A program made the translations under genes and the position numbers. A DNA stretch of 64,000 nt from Anthonomus grandis grandis (lineage: Eukaryota > Arthropoda > Insecta > Coleoptera > Curculionidae), in NCBI RefSeq assembly GCF_022605725.1, contig NC_065554.1, positions 11,923,100-11,987,099 on the forward strand. The letters run 5' to 3'. This document shows positions 44,288 to 56,252 of this stretch, piece after piece. The notes beneath the pieces are model-generated. The model was given only the letters and a program-made list of their open reading frames with translations. It had not been told where the DNA came from and did no database searches. Position 1 is the stretch's first letter. Each line of letters starts with the position of its first letter.

Positions 44288-44461
44288 GTGTCCAAGTATA
44301 TTTATTAAGTTTGTGGTGTAGAGCCCTAATTGTAGGCATAGAAAACATATTATAGAGCTGTCCTTATTATTTAGAACAAATTGGCAAGTTGGCAACCATG
44401 ACTGCCAATTGATAAAGAAACTTCAACTGTCACTTTCACAGGACAGCTTTAGAAAAAAAGG

Positions 44462-44469
44462 TGACGTCA
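44462..44469. promoter_or_regulatory. CRE palindrome in the VPS37 promoter
   Basis: A perfect TGACGTCA, in context GGTGACGTCACCGCC, lies 108 bp before the VPS37 ATG. CREB/ATF-family bZIP factors bind this site (established). A role here is inference from position. Confidence 0.6.
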
Positions 44470-44576
44470 CCGCCAGTTGTATTATTGTTTTTGTTAGTGG
44501 ATCTGATTTGCATTATATTGTTAAAGATTATTAAACAATTTTCTTCACAAAGTAACTAAAAAAACTCTTTGTGAAA

Positions 44577-45428
44577 ATGTCCATTCCAATTCTGCAGGCG
44601 GATGCCAAAAGAGGTATGGAACAATTGGGCAGTTTTTCTAATGAAGAACTGGACACAATTTTGAACAATGATGAAAAAATTGAAGAAATCATTTCTAATA
44701 TTGAAAATGTAAGTTACTTATAATGAATTACATTTATTTAATAAGTATTCTTTAATAAACTAGGCACTAAATACAATTTTTGAGTTGTAGTCTTATTTGA
44801 AAGAAATAGAAGAAGAAAAGGACAATATTATAGCACAAAATAATTCTATGGCAGAGTCCAATTTATCTAGAGAACCAGAATTAGTTGAAGGTCGAGAAAA
44901 GCTCAATTCTCAATATGAAGAGATTACAAGACTGACAAAAGTTGTTGATGAAAAGGCTGCAGAATTGAGTAGGTCTTTTTTAGTTGAAAATATTATTGCT
45001 ATAAAGATATTTTAAATTGTTCTTTTCTAGGACAAAAAGGTGGTGACATGTCAATAGAAACAGCCTTAGCATTACTTCGAACAGCTGCCAGTGAAATGGA
45101 AGAGGATTCAGATAACTGCGCTAAAAAGTTCTTGGATGGTGAAGCAGAATTAGAAAGTTTCTTAGATGAGTTCCAGATTAAAAGGAAATTGATGCACATG
45201 AGACTGGTTAAGGCAGACAAACTATCTAAAATCCTTCAAAGGGGAGATCCATCACTTGGACAATCAGTGCCTAATTATATAAATGCTCCTCCAATGGCCT
45301 TAAATAGAGACTATTTTCCTGGAGTGCCAGTATCTCCTCCCATGGGTGGAGTCCCATATCCTGTTGGACCAATTAATATGCCATTGCCTGGGTCTGCAAA
45401 CTATTTTCAGAACTTTGGAGGATTATAG
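44577..45428 (+). CDS. Vps37B: VPS37, ESCRT-I subunit (VPS37B-like)
   Basis: Three exons, 44577-44708, 44791-44968 and 45031-45428, give 708 nt (235 aa plus stop) with GT/AG junctions and consistent phase. The N-terminal two thirds are a Mod(r) domain, helical and coiled-coil: LGSFSNEELDTILNNDEKIE (residues about 17-36), SREPELVEGREKL in the middle (VPS37 hallmark: N..LA..P.L...+..L), and FLDGEAELESFLDEFQIKR near residue 150. The C-terminus is Pro/Gly-rich (MGGVPYPVGPINMPLPG), as in VPS37B/C types. In the family it pairs with TSG101, VPS28 and MVB12/UBAP1 in ESCRT-I to sort ubiquitinated cargo into multivesicular bodies. The start is the first ATG, with a purine at -3. Complete, no defect seen. 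Confidence 0.93.
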
Positions 45429-46185
45429 ACAATTTTTTTGTAAGTTTCTAGAGCTCTTGTAAAATTTTTGAAACTTTTGATTTAATGGCTCATGCGAGGG
45501 ATAGAACCCAGGAAGACCAGAAATATAGGCCTTTCAGTCTAAACCCAGTGAACATAATATTGACATATTGCAATGCAGGATGCCATATTTTATTTATATT
45601 TATTTAGTTGCACTGCAGTTCATATGCATTATTTACCTAATATTTTATATATTTTCTTTGTAAATATTGTGATTGAGGTAATGAGATAGCTTATTCTTAT
45701 TATAGATATTTTAATTAAATATAACTCATTTTTTTTATTGATTTATTAAAACTTTGATAATAAATGTTAACCATTCTATCACATTAATAATCATAACCAC
45801 AATTAAAACTTTAAAATGATATGGAATTTTAAATTGATGTTTTTTAGAATTACATTTGACTAAGTACACAAAATGAGTGATAAAATGTATGACGCCTAGT
45901 TATGTAAAATAAAAAGTATATTGCATCATGTTAAACTTTTGTTTTAGTATACCCCATTTCGTAATTAGTAGTTAAAAACTGGCGCAATATTATATAGGCG
46001 CCTTTCATACTTTTTCATGTTTACATAGACTTAAAAACACTTTTTATTATTATTATTGTTATAATACTTTTATCTGCATCAGCAATAAAAAAAGAATCAT
46101 TACACACATAACCAAATAATACTTCATCTACATACAATATTTTGATTCAAACCACTGAAATGGAGTCCAATTTCTGAAATACTTG
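45429..46185. other. VPS37 3' UTR and downstream intergenic DNA
   Basis: AATAAA at 45759-45764 is a plausible poly(A) signal for VPS37, and others follow near 45.91 kb. No further gene is seen before the LINE at 46.19 kb. Confidence 0.5.
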
Positions 46186-46189
46186 TTGA

Positions 46190-46770
46190 ATGCTTTTGAG
46201 AACCACTGGTGGACAGTATACTGACTTCTCGAAGGAATTTGACAGAGTGAGCCATGGACATCTCATTCAGAAGTTGCATGCGATGGGTCTGAGTGATAAT
46301 CTTTTGAAGTGGATTCATGGATTGTTATCGAATCATATTCAATTGGTGCATACAAATAACATCATTTCTGAAGAAATTCAAGTTTTTTCCGGTGTACCTC
46401 AGAGTTTCCACACAGGGCTTATTTCATTCATTCTATTTATTAATGACCTTTGTTGTGTTATACGTCACTCGAAATTTTTCATTATTTGCAGACGACGTAA
46501 AATTGTACAAGGTGATAAAATCCGCGATTGATGCGCCACTTTTACAAGCTGATGTGGATAATGTTTTTTTATGGTCAGTAAATAATGGTTTGGAGCTTAA
46601 TATTAAAAAATGCTTAAGTATTTCTTTTGGTCGTTCTCTAAGATTAGCTGTGCATCATTGCACAATAAATGGCTTAGTTCTCAAATCTGCTACTGTTAGA
46701 GACTTGGGTGTGTTATTGGACACTAAATTGACATTTGTGCCTCATTATAATAATAAGCCTTTATTTCCAA
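46190..46770 (+). mobile_element. LINE RT fragment, decayed
   Basis: Plus-strand RT pieces in two frames: YTDFSKEFDRVSHGHLI (palm A), FSGVPQSF, then LFADDVKLYKV (catalytic ADD, about 46.49 kb), NNGLELNIKKCLSISFGRS and VRDLGVLLDTKLTF. It is truncated at both ends, with a frameshift near 46.47 kb. Confidence 0.8.
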
Positions 46771-47126
46771 CAGCCAACTTGTCTCATGAAATAGGAATAA
46801 AGGAAACACGAAGTTGCAAAACAATGAAAAATATAGTTTAAAGAAAAAAAACACAAACCTAAAAGAATGAAAGAAAAGGAAAAAAGTAAAGTTGCAATCT
46901 CAAAAGTTATTCAAAAAATTAAAACAAATAACTATTAATATGATATAAAAACCCAATTATAAAAATTTAACAAGATAATCACATATTCAACAAAATTAAA
47001 TTAACTGCAATATACCTACTAACTATAACTTAAACACATGGGTCTTAATCCCAAGAGTAATGATCCATCTTGGTGGATCATTACTGGATCGACGTGGATC
47101 GACAATCACATGAACCGGAGAGAAAT

Positions 47127-50100
47127 TTATATCACACATGTAACAGATCCGATTAAATATAGCGGCGATTTCAATGGGATGTTAGTATGAGGTCTTGGCA
47201 GAAAGAATGTTAGGGGATGTCTAGCATTAAGCCTAGGCACCATGAAACGTACACCAGAAAGAAGTACAGGACTATCAATTAATCCATTCAGTAACCCATG
47301 CAGGAATTTTACAGAGATCATTCTTCTGAGATGTAATTGATCTAGATTGAATCGTCCCAATAGTTGCCGATGATCAAACCCTCTAACTGGATATATGTCA
47401 TCCTGCCTGAAGGCCAAAAACTTAGCAAATCTACGCTGAACAGATTCAAGGAGACCAACATGATTCTGATAGAGCGAGTTCCATACAATAATGCGGCCTC
47501 CAATATAAGACTCTAGTTTTAATCTCACAAAGCAACAGAAAACCAGTCTTAATGTAGATTCCAAAGTAAAACTCTGAGAACTTCTAATTATGAATCCAAG
47601 CCTTCTCAGGGCTGACTTGATTATGTTGTTGAAGTGTGGAACGAATGTAATTAATGTAATTCAGAATCAAAGGTGATACCAAGATCAGTAATTTGCTCTA
47701 ATTTATTCAAAATACTATCATTAATAAAGTAGTTAAAATTTAAGGGTGTTTTTGACCTAGAGTAACTGACCACACTACATTTAGCCGCATTCAAGCCTAA
47801 CAGCGCACCATGCCTCCAATGTATTTAGGCAGTTCTTAAGAAAAAAATAATCCTCCAAACCATATAAATTTAAATATAGCTTTAAATCATCGGCAAATGC
47901 CAGCCTAGCAGACAAGCGATTGACTCAATCAAGTCATTTATAAAAAAACTAAACAAGAGCGGACCCAGGTTCGAGCTCTGTTGCACACCCGACCTTACGT
48001 TAAAAAGTTTCGATTTAAAGCCCTCATATTCGACATATTGAGACCTACCAATCAAGTAGCAATGAAATAAATTAAATAATCTCCCTGAAAAACCATACTG
48101 AGTTAATTTATGCAGCAAAATATAGTGATCTATCCGATCAAAGACTTTTTGGAAATCGGTATAAATAACATCGACTTGAGTATTAACATCAAGTAATTCA
48201 CAGATGTGGCTAGACAGACAGGATAAGTTAGTAACACAAGATAGCCCGCTAAAAATTCCATGCTGGTCTACAGAGATGAGTTCTTTTGCGTGACTAAATA
48301 GCGACCGATTCAGGATAATTTCAAAAATTTTTGAGAAGTTACAGAGTAATGAAATTGGTCTGTAGTTCACGATTTGATCATAGTCCCCAGCTTTTAAAAT
48401 AGGTATTATTTTAGCAGTCTTCTAAATTTCGGGAATCTGTTCTGTTGACAGTATTAAGTTAGTATCACAGAATCTTGCAGGAGAAACTTAGAGTGTTTGG
48501 TTTCTCCAATCATATAGTTGCCTGGTTCACAAGCTTCTTGTCAGGCCGGACTCAGCAGGTTAGATTGGGTAGTGCTAGATCCAGCAATATCAATGTATGT
48601 TCTGGTGTACCTCAGGGTGGACACTGCTCACCATTGCTCTTTAACATTTTCATTAATGATATAGCTACATGTTTTGAAAATAGTGCCTTTTTATTGTTTC
48701 CAGATAGACCTGAAATTTTATAGAGTAATCCAGACTCCCAAAGACCAAATTTTGTTACAGAATGACCTGAATAGGCTAAATGATTGGTGTGTCAACAATA
48801 TCTTATTCTTAAACATAAAGAAATGTAATTATATTAGTTTTCACAAAAGAAGTAAAATAGTTGTAACATCATACAATATAGAGGGAAGCCCTGTTCAGTA
48901 TTCTGATACAATCAAGGATCTTGGCATTTATTTTGACGATCATTTAAATTTTAATATACACATAAATAATATAGTGGTTAGGTCATCCAGGGTTCTGGGT
49001 TTTGTTCTGCGTAACTGTAGAGAGCTATCAGTCGAGACCTGTAAGAGAGTGTACATGTCTTTGGTGGTTTCTTTATTGGAGTATGGCTCAATGATATGGT
49101 CCCCCTATTGAACAGCTGTCTGGCCCTTGAAAGGATTCAGAATAAGTTTTTAAGATTTTGTCTATTTAAATTAAATTTGGAAATACCGAACGATCATGTT
49201 TATGATGATGCACGGGAAGTGCTGGCTATGACAACATTGAGAGGAAGACGTATTCGTGGTGATTTAACCTTTGTATTTAAGCTTCTTAATGGTCTGATTG
49301 TATGCCCCGACCTTCTCGGTAGAATTAGCTTCAATGTCCCCTCAAGACTCTTGAGACGAAACCGACTATTTGCTTTGCCTTTTCACAGTACCAACTATGC
49401 CACTCACTCCCCTATCGAAAAAACCTTAAATATTATCAACCATGAGGATATTGAGGTTGTAGGCATTGGCTTGTCTAGTTTTAGGAATCAAATTAGAGAG
49501 ATTGTGTAAACTCTTCTGTTGATTTTATGTTGGTTTGCCTGTAAAAACATATTTGTATTTTAGCTATTTTAAGTTATGGTTAGGTGTAACTATTGAACTT
49601 TGTAATATTTTTTTTGTAATGGGGTTGATCCCGTTTATTAAATAAATAAAAAAATAAAATAAAATAAATAAGTTGCAAATGTAGGTCAGCCGATCAGCCA
49701 GGACACCAATGCAATCTTTAACCAAGAAGCTAGGTACACCGTCTACACCAGATTTTAACTTATTTTTGAGTTTTTTAGTAGCCAAAATAATCTGGGAAAC
49801 ATCAACGTTGGAAATGTCAAAGTGGGGCACATTATCAGACGTCGACAAACGGTTAATGAAATTTGATTGTATAAATCCCTCACCAAAGAACAGTGCAAAA
49901 GCATCAACTATGTCTTGTGGGTCTTTAATTACCACGTCATCGGGTAGCCTTATCATACCAGGAATCCTGGTACCAGCCTTCTTAGAACCAATAAAATTCC
50001 AAAAGCTAGATGGATCCAAAGAAATATTCCTTTCTGTGTTTAATATATACAACTTATATTCATTGTGTATTTGTAGTTTGATAAGGCGTCTAAGAGAATG

Positions 50101-50134
50101 TAATTTATTTCGAAAGAATGGAGAATTATACATT
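47127..50134 (-). mobile_element. LINE (minus strand), split by a later LINE insertion
   Basis: Minus-strand order: linker and fingers at 49670-50133 (KLKNKLKSGVDGVPSFLVKD), then after a 1.2-kb interruption NYRPISLLCNFSKIFE (48.33-48.37 kb), YTDFQKVFDRIDHYILLHKL (about 48.1 kb), GVQQSSNLGPLLFSFFINDL (about 47.95 kb) and a C-terminal end with SVQRRFAKFLAFRQDD (about 47.4 kb). The palm C (FADD) region is decayed near 47.9 kb. It is also cut at its 5' side by a piggyBac element at 50139. Confidence 0.85.
48464..49668 (+). mobile_element. 5'-truncated LINE inserted into the minus-strand LINE, with target duplication
   Basis: Begins mid-RT (LRVFGFSNHIVAWFTSFLSG, CSGVPQGGHCSPLLFNIFIND), passes the FADD region near 48.70 kb with a frameshift, then DTIKDLGIYFDDHLNFNIHI, and ends with a complete C-terminus (stop at 49509) and an AAATAAAATAAAATAAATA-type tail. 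TAAGTT at 48458-48463 and 49669-49674 is the target duplication. Joined across it, the host LINE frame stays open, which confirms the boundaries. Confidence 0.88.
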
Positions 50135-50138
50135 TTAA

Positions 50139-51965
50139 CCCTTTCATCCCTGAATTAAAATATTTTAGTTTAAGTAATAAATAGTGTAAAGTGTTATTGT
50201 TAGGATGCCTAACAATGAGTTTTTATTAATATAAATTTTTGTCAATAGTCAGAGAATGGTGGAGGGGGTGGGTCATATATGTACCAGCAGGTATTTATGG
50301 TAGTACACATGTGTACCAACAGGTATGATCGAAAATTGCATAAAAACAGAAAAAAATGCTATACCAACATTTATTTTAAAAAATAAATACAATACGGCTT
50401 TGCAAAGTAGAAAATGAACCTAATTAACTATTTGGTATGATATAACATAAAACAGAACTTGCACAATGCAATATTGCACTCTCGGTAGAGAGTTTTTGTT
50501 CTTGTTTGTTTTTTCTCTTCAGAACATCTAGTGCATCTTCTTCTGTTTGATTCCTCTACAGGCAGATGTAATGCTGAAGATCCGTATAATTTTCTTTTCC
50601 TTGAAGGAGCGCCTTGTTTCGGGAATGGTAAGCTTGTATATCGTATACCTTCTGCTACCAATTCTTCTGCAAGTGTGGTAAGGAAGGAAAGAAAAGAAAT
50701 GCTCTCATTTTCACGTCTCAGTTGATTATACATTATCCACGAATTTACTGCACACACATTGAGGAATGTGTAAAACACCTTTTTCCACCACTTTGCTGAT
50801 TTTCGATCATGATCATATAGCCCAATAAATTGATCAACCCGATCAACCCCTTGAATTTTTTTTCTGTAAAAAGAAATGGCCTCTGGACAATCGATATTTT
50901 GTTGTTCACCGGTTTTGCTTTTTTTGATAATTGTTGTCAAATTGGGCTTCAAACTTCCTTTGTGTCCTGCCACTTTACACAAAGTAATCCAGAAGAAGTG
51001 CATCTTAATTGAGATTCCCCTTTTTGGAGTTTGTCTCATATAGTTGGTACATTCTTGCGATTGGACACGCAAGTTCCCAAGGCTGCATAGTCAAATTCAA
51101 ATTCAAGAAAGTAACAAATTCACACTTGTAAAAAAAGCGATCAAAACACTTCATTTTCTTTAACTGTTGACGCAAGAGCTGTTACGACTCGCTCTCCTAA
51201 AGTTAGGGATTGATTTTTAGCGGGAATTGGGTCCTCCTTTCCAGAATATACATTGACATCATACGTATAGCCGGAATCTGCATCGCAGCGAAGCCATAGT
51301 TTTATGCCCCTCTTGGTTGGTTTGAGGGGCATATATTGTTTCAAAGAAGATCGACTCTTGAATTTGGTCATAGATTCGTCGATACTTTGATACTGGCTAT
51401 CCTGGCGACATTATGGAAATGTGTATTTGAAACAAGATAATAAATCTTCAATATAATATGTTTTTGAAGCATTTGGGGGTGTTTGAGGAGAAGCAAAGTA
51501 AATTTTTGAGCCGAAAGGCATGTAACGATCTCTTGAAAAAGTTTTTTGAATTGTGCTATTTCCCAATGACTCCTTTTTGCTCCAATAATTTTTTAGTCTT
51601 GGAAGGCGATTGTAGCACATAATGAACATGCAGCCAAATAATTTCTGTATTTCTCCTTTGTCAGTCATTTTCTCATTCCTTTTTTTTAATTGGTTTAGGA
51701 TTTTCAGACGTTCATTTGTACAATTTGCAATGTGCAAATAAAGAGAATGAGGAAATACTTTATGAAAAATTTGCATAGTTGTTAACTGCTTGGTGATATC
51801 TGGAGCCAGCATACACTCTCTTTCAGGAGAAATTTTTCGTCAGGAATGACCCAGTCAAGAACTAGGTTTCTATCAACAATTACCTGTGGTGGTTGCGCAG
51901 AGTTTATATCTGAGTTTCGATGCACAGTGATTTGCATTGTTTCCTGTTTTCCATTGTTCTTTTAA
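50139..51965 (-). mobile_element. piggyBac-type element, transposase decayed, one end present
   Basis: TTAA at 50135-50138 is followed by CCCTTTCATCCCTGAATT, a piggyBac-type terminus. The minus-strand transposase shows WVIPDEKFLL and a DKGEIQKLFGCMFIMCYNRL block (about 51.6 kb), the first catalytic Asp in SIDESMTKFKSRSSLKQYMP (51.3-51.4 kb), FDRFF in a shifted frame at about 51.13 kb, GVDRVDQFIGLYDHDRKSAK (50.8 kb), and a C-terminal Cys-rich finger (RRCTRCSEEKK, CNIALCKFC) ending at 50428. Several frameshifts. The far end is missing: LINE sequence starts at about 51.97 kb. Confidence 0.88.
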
Positions 51966-51969
51966 TTTT

Positions 51970-52350
51970 TTATTGCCCTGATATTTTGAAAACTACCAAT
52001 GTCAATAATATATGTCAGCATCCTGCTATGTTTCGTTTGCCTTTCCACCATGCCAATTACGGATTCTTTTCTCTAATCACCGGAATGATGAGAGCATTTA
52101 ATGAGCTTAATCTTGATCCCTTCGTAGATAGGTCTGTTAATTCATTTAAAATAATACTTAAAAAACTAAAGTGCTGAATTTGTCTGTAGGGTTTTGTTTT
52201 ATGTTTTTGTATTTTTTGTTCTTTAGTTTTGCTATAGTTAAGTTCATTTTCATATTATTGATTATTGTTACATTGTTTGCCGTTTATTGTTATGCAATTT
52301 GTTATATTTTTGTAAACTGACTGTGCCGTTGAAATAAATAAGAAATAGTT
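51970..52350 (+). mobile_element. LINE 3' end fragment
   Basis: RT C-terminal end with FRLPFHHANYGFFSLI and a stop at 52177, then a short 3' UTR ending at GAAATAAATAAG near 52.35 kb. It resembles the C-terminus of the LINE at 48.46-49.67 kb (LFALPFHSTNYATHS). Confidence 0.7.
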
Positions 52351-52559
52351 CAACTCCAGCACTCAAAAAAAAACTAATATATATTATGTTAAATTATACA
52401 ATAATTAAAGTAACTAAATTATACAATAATTAATATTTAAGATATTCCTAAAAGAAAATTAAATAATAGATAAGGGCTTCTTTTGCGCTACAAAAAAGTT
52501 AAGCATCAAAACTCAAAAACCTAACCTTTAATCAATCAGGTATAATACACTAAAATGCA

Positions 52560-53275
52560 TTATAGGTATCTCTTATAAAGTCATGATTTAAAATATAAGG
52601 TTTTATTTTCCTTTTAAAATTGGTTTAAAAAAAAAAATTAAAATTAAAATTATTAATGATCTTATGTAGTCTACTTTCATATTATTATGTCTACTAGCGA
52701 TAGACATAATAATATGAAAAGCTGCGTTTAAACATAGCCGTTTTGTGCCGAGGAGGAACTATTAAACCTCCATATGGGAGATTTAGACTGTTTACATTCG
52801 TTATATATTGGATTCTGTTAAATATGGAGACAGATTAGTCTTTATTATTTTATGAAAGAAATTAATAAATGCAACTCTCTGCGCTTCATCATATCCGGCC
52901 ATTTTGCATCCAATAGTTTGTGCGAAGCAGGTTGGTGCTTTTTTATTTCATAAATATATCATAGACATGATTTTTGAACTTCTCGAATTCTGTTTTCTTC
53001 GTTTTAGGTCAGACAGGGAGCATATTATACTACATCACAGTAATTGAAGAAGCTAAGAACGAAAACATCTGTTAATTAAATTTTTTGTTTCACTGTTAAT
53101 AGATGTCGATGCAGTTCCAGAAGTTTTAATGAAAAATAGACTCTCTTAATGGCAAGGTTAACCTGTTTCCTAAACCTTAGTTCTGTGTGGGTCATAAGAC
53201 CTACATATTTAGTGACTTACTTCTCGTGAATCGTTAAATTCTTATAACTTATTTTTGCTAAAGCAGCGCACTGCT
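52560..53275 (-). mobile_element. LINE C-terminal fragment (minus strand), decayed
   Basis: In shifting minus-strand frames: YVGLMTHTELRFRKQVNLAI, FVLSFFNYCDVVYYAPCLT, EVQKSCL, WPDMMKRRELHLL and PPRHKTAMFKRSFSY. These are the conserved C-terminal blocks of Jockey/CR1-like RTs. The coding match ends at the perfect hairpin 52675-52719. Confidence 0.7.
52675..52719. repeat. Perfect 19-bp hairpin, 7-nt loop
   Basis: Arms 52675-52693 (TTTCATATTATTATGTCTA) and 52701-52719 are exact complements. The right arm is LINE coding sequence and the left arm looks like its reversed copy. Confidence 0.85.
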
Positions 53276-53483
53276 GATTTATTTGAATTTATACTTGAAT
53301 TATGCTTTTAGATGTGTGTTTTTTAAAAGAAAAGGCTACGCCACTGGTTTTTCTTGTAATAAAAAAAATTTTTGAATCCTTTATTTCTTTTAAAGAATAT
53401 CTGGTCACAAAAAAGTGCGGTATTCGCACACTGTCGCGAAAACCGCATTATGTTAACGTTAAAAATAACGGAGCCCGCAAACG

Positions 53484-56153
53484 TACCGATACTTTGATCA
53501 ATTTTTTTCTACATTTAGAATTCTAGCTACTCTAATATGGTTTTACAGTAATTAAAAATAACCTTAGCAATCGGTTTTATTTGATAAACATCCTACAAAT
53601 AAATAAACTTTGAAAAACTACATATTTTTGAGAAAAAAAATAAAAAATTATGTGATCAAAGATATACTTAAGTTGGGGATACTTTGATCATCAATTTATT
53701 TTGTATGGATTTGTAAAGTAACCCCTTTTAAAAAGTGCCTTGAATTAACAAAATGTTTTTAAATTGTAGATTTAGGCTATACAAAAAACAAAAACTTAAA
53801 ATAAGACCATTTTGTTGATAAAAATAGTTTTCTGTTAATAAATAATAGAAATAAAAAACTCGCTTTACTTAGAAAAATATATTTAGCAGTTACATATTAT
53901 TGAGCATAAATCATGTCAGAAGTATTATCATTCATTCGAAAACATAAACAAAAGCAAATACCACTTCGAAAATACATTAAAAAAATATTATCTTAACTTC
54001 AACGACAGGAATGCTGGAGGAAAATTCATAATAAACATTCAGATCTTCGTCTAATTTTTCTGTGGGATTAGATTGAATTGCAATAATATTCTCATTTCTG
54101 ATCACAGAAACATCATCCGGCACGAGTTTAAATTTGGTTTTGTTTGTACTAATAGCTTTAAGACCGGTAACTAAAATCTCGGGATCTATTTCAGTAATCT
54201 TACATAGATATTTGTAAGTTTTTTTGCCTCTCTGCGAAGAAAATTTTGTCAAAATATATTGGCCAACTTCATATATATCAAGCTTTTCTGAACGTAAAGG
54301 CTGTTCTGAACTTTTATTGATTTCCTGTCGAAGCTCCAACAAGTTCATATCGTCTTCGCTGTCAGAAATATTATCCAAGACTGTTGTAGGAAAACTATAT
54401 CCAGGTGTAATGTTATCTTATCTGAGCTTTTACTGATGCCGCAGATATACTACAACCAGGTGCAACAGCTAACGGTTTCTTCTTCCTTTTTGGTTGATTC
54501 GGATCGCCAAATCGCTGCTCCTTTAACATTGTAGTAAGGGCGCTTTCTACGTCAGCAGTAGGATCTATGGCATCGGTATCCCGGGGTAATTTTTTAAAAA
54601 CTTGTTCTCGGTCTAGAGGGTAAATACCAGAAGCACTAAATGAACTTATTAAATTACGTTTGATCGCTGATTTTATTAAAGTATCAGACTTCTGTCGTGG
54701 AAGTCTTGCATCCATGTAGTTCAATGTCTTATTTAGAAGCTTAGCAAATATGTCCTTAGGAACCGTTGAGAGTCTTAAGTTTTGCAACTTCCATTCTGAA
54801 AGTATAGCTCTCCAGGATTCTTTTAATGGCCTGAAAAATCCGACGTCAAGTGGTTGACAAAGATGAGTCGAATTTGGAACCAAACAGACGAAATCAATTT
54901 TATTTTCTGCACACAACTTCGTAACTTCGGGATCCATATATGGGAAGATAGGTTATCGCCAATTAAAGCCTTACGCCCATCGAAACGTTTTGCATCGGGA
55001 AGAAAACTACTTAAAAACCAATCACGAAATGTTGCTCCATCTAACCATCCACTTGGTGTTCGGTTAAATCTAGTCCCTAGACTGCAACATGGCTTGTCAC
55101 AACACGGGAGTCGTTTTGGGTCACCCTTTTTCTAGGAGTCATATAAATGTAGACTTTTAAAAATCATGGATGGAGGTAATAGAGTCCCATCAGCGGACCC
55201 ACATTATCATAACGGTAGTGCAACTTTTTGAGTGGTTCATAACCTTCTCAGGGTAATTTACGCCACGCCTATAAACACCACATTTTTTCCCTTTTAATTA
55301 AATATATTTGTACTGGGAAGATCTCTTATTACCACTTCTAGATTATCATAAAATATATTTAAAGTTTCTTTGGACACCGCAGCCCTCGCCCTTTTTATGT
55401 TAGTAGCTAATCTTTGCCCGTAAGAGTCTTTGTGCCTGTTTAGAAGACTATATGTCCAATCAACACCAGGAATACTTATTGTTTTTAAGTTGATTAACAA
55501 CATCACCCTTTTGGTCTAAGTAATACTTGGCCAGCATCCTTATGTCCATGAGACTTAATGGAAATCCCCAGTCTGCACATTTTGAAGCCGCCTTCAGTAT
55601 TGCTATTTCCTCGTGTTTGGTAAAAATAGTAGGACGACCTGGTTTACTAATATGTTTTCCCTTGTACTTATTATAGAGAGTTCCAAAAGGAATATTAAAT
55701 TGCATTGAAGCTTCTCGTATTGAGCATATACCATCCTTAAATTTAATACCATAACTTAAATTTCACTAAAATCTTTTTGAAATCTACTAAGTAGTACATA
55801 TTAAAGTTAATACAAGAAAGAACATAATGGTAATATATTATGTACTTACCTTTATAGCCTTGAAGTTTGCTGACTTACAAAAACAGAGCAAACCACGTGT
55901 AGACTTTATGATAATATTTTTTAACATCGATGCACAATTACGGCGGTCTGCGACTCTCAACTAACTGGCTGAACTGACACAAAGTATTAACCTACGGAGA
56001 TTCCCCTGGGTTTGTGGGCTTAACTAATGAACCAAGCAGATGTCCAGTTTCATTGTCGTACTGTGGGGAATGGTGGGGGTATGACGGCGCAACTATTTTA
56101 TGAAGTTTTGATCAAAGTTTGACCCGTATTTAAAGTATCCCCATGTTACGGTA
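53484..56153 (-). mobile_element. pogo-like DNA transposon, decayed
   Basis: The probable ends are TACCGATACTTTGATC at about 53484 and, inverted, TACCGTAACATGGGGATAC at about 56134-56153. The word GATACTTTGATCA also occurs subterminally at about 53.69 kb, and GATCAAAG at 56.11 kb. Between them is a minus-strand CENP-B/DDE_1-type transposase with a short intron. Length 2.67 kb. Confidence 0.7.
53977..55930 (-). pseudogene. pogo/CENP-B-like transposase, frameshifted
   Basis: The first exon ends at 55850 (splice donor GTAAGT). A 114-nt intron (55736-55849) precedes a psq-type helix-turn-helix (DGICSIREASMQFNIPFGTL). A CENP-B-type second DNA-binding region follows (WTYSLLNRHKDSYGQRLA, about 55.43 kb), then the decayed DDE core with GDNLSSH and LVPNSTHLCQPLDVGFFRPL (54.8-54.97 kb). 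The C-terminal region continues in the 133-codon frame at 53977-54378 (acidic, DNISDSEDD). Between them a stop lies at 54413-54421, and there are further frameshifts at about 54.93 and 55.1-55.3 kb. Human relatives are the Tigger/JRK/CENPB proteins. Confidence 0.8.
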
Positions 56154-56252
56154 CTCAAAATGCCCTGTACATTGCTTAAAGAAATTAACATTAGAACAAA
56201 AAACTGGCTCAAAATTTGTCTTTATTACTTTTTCAAGTTAACACATAACAAT

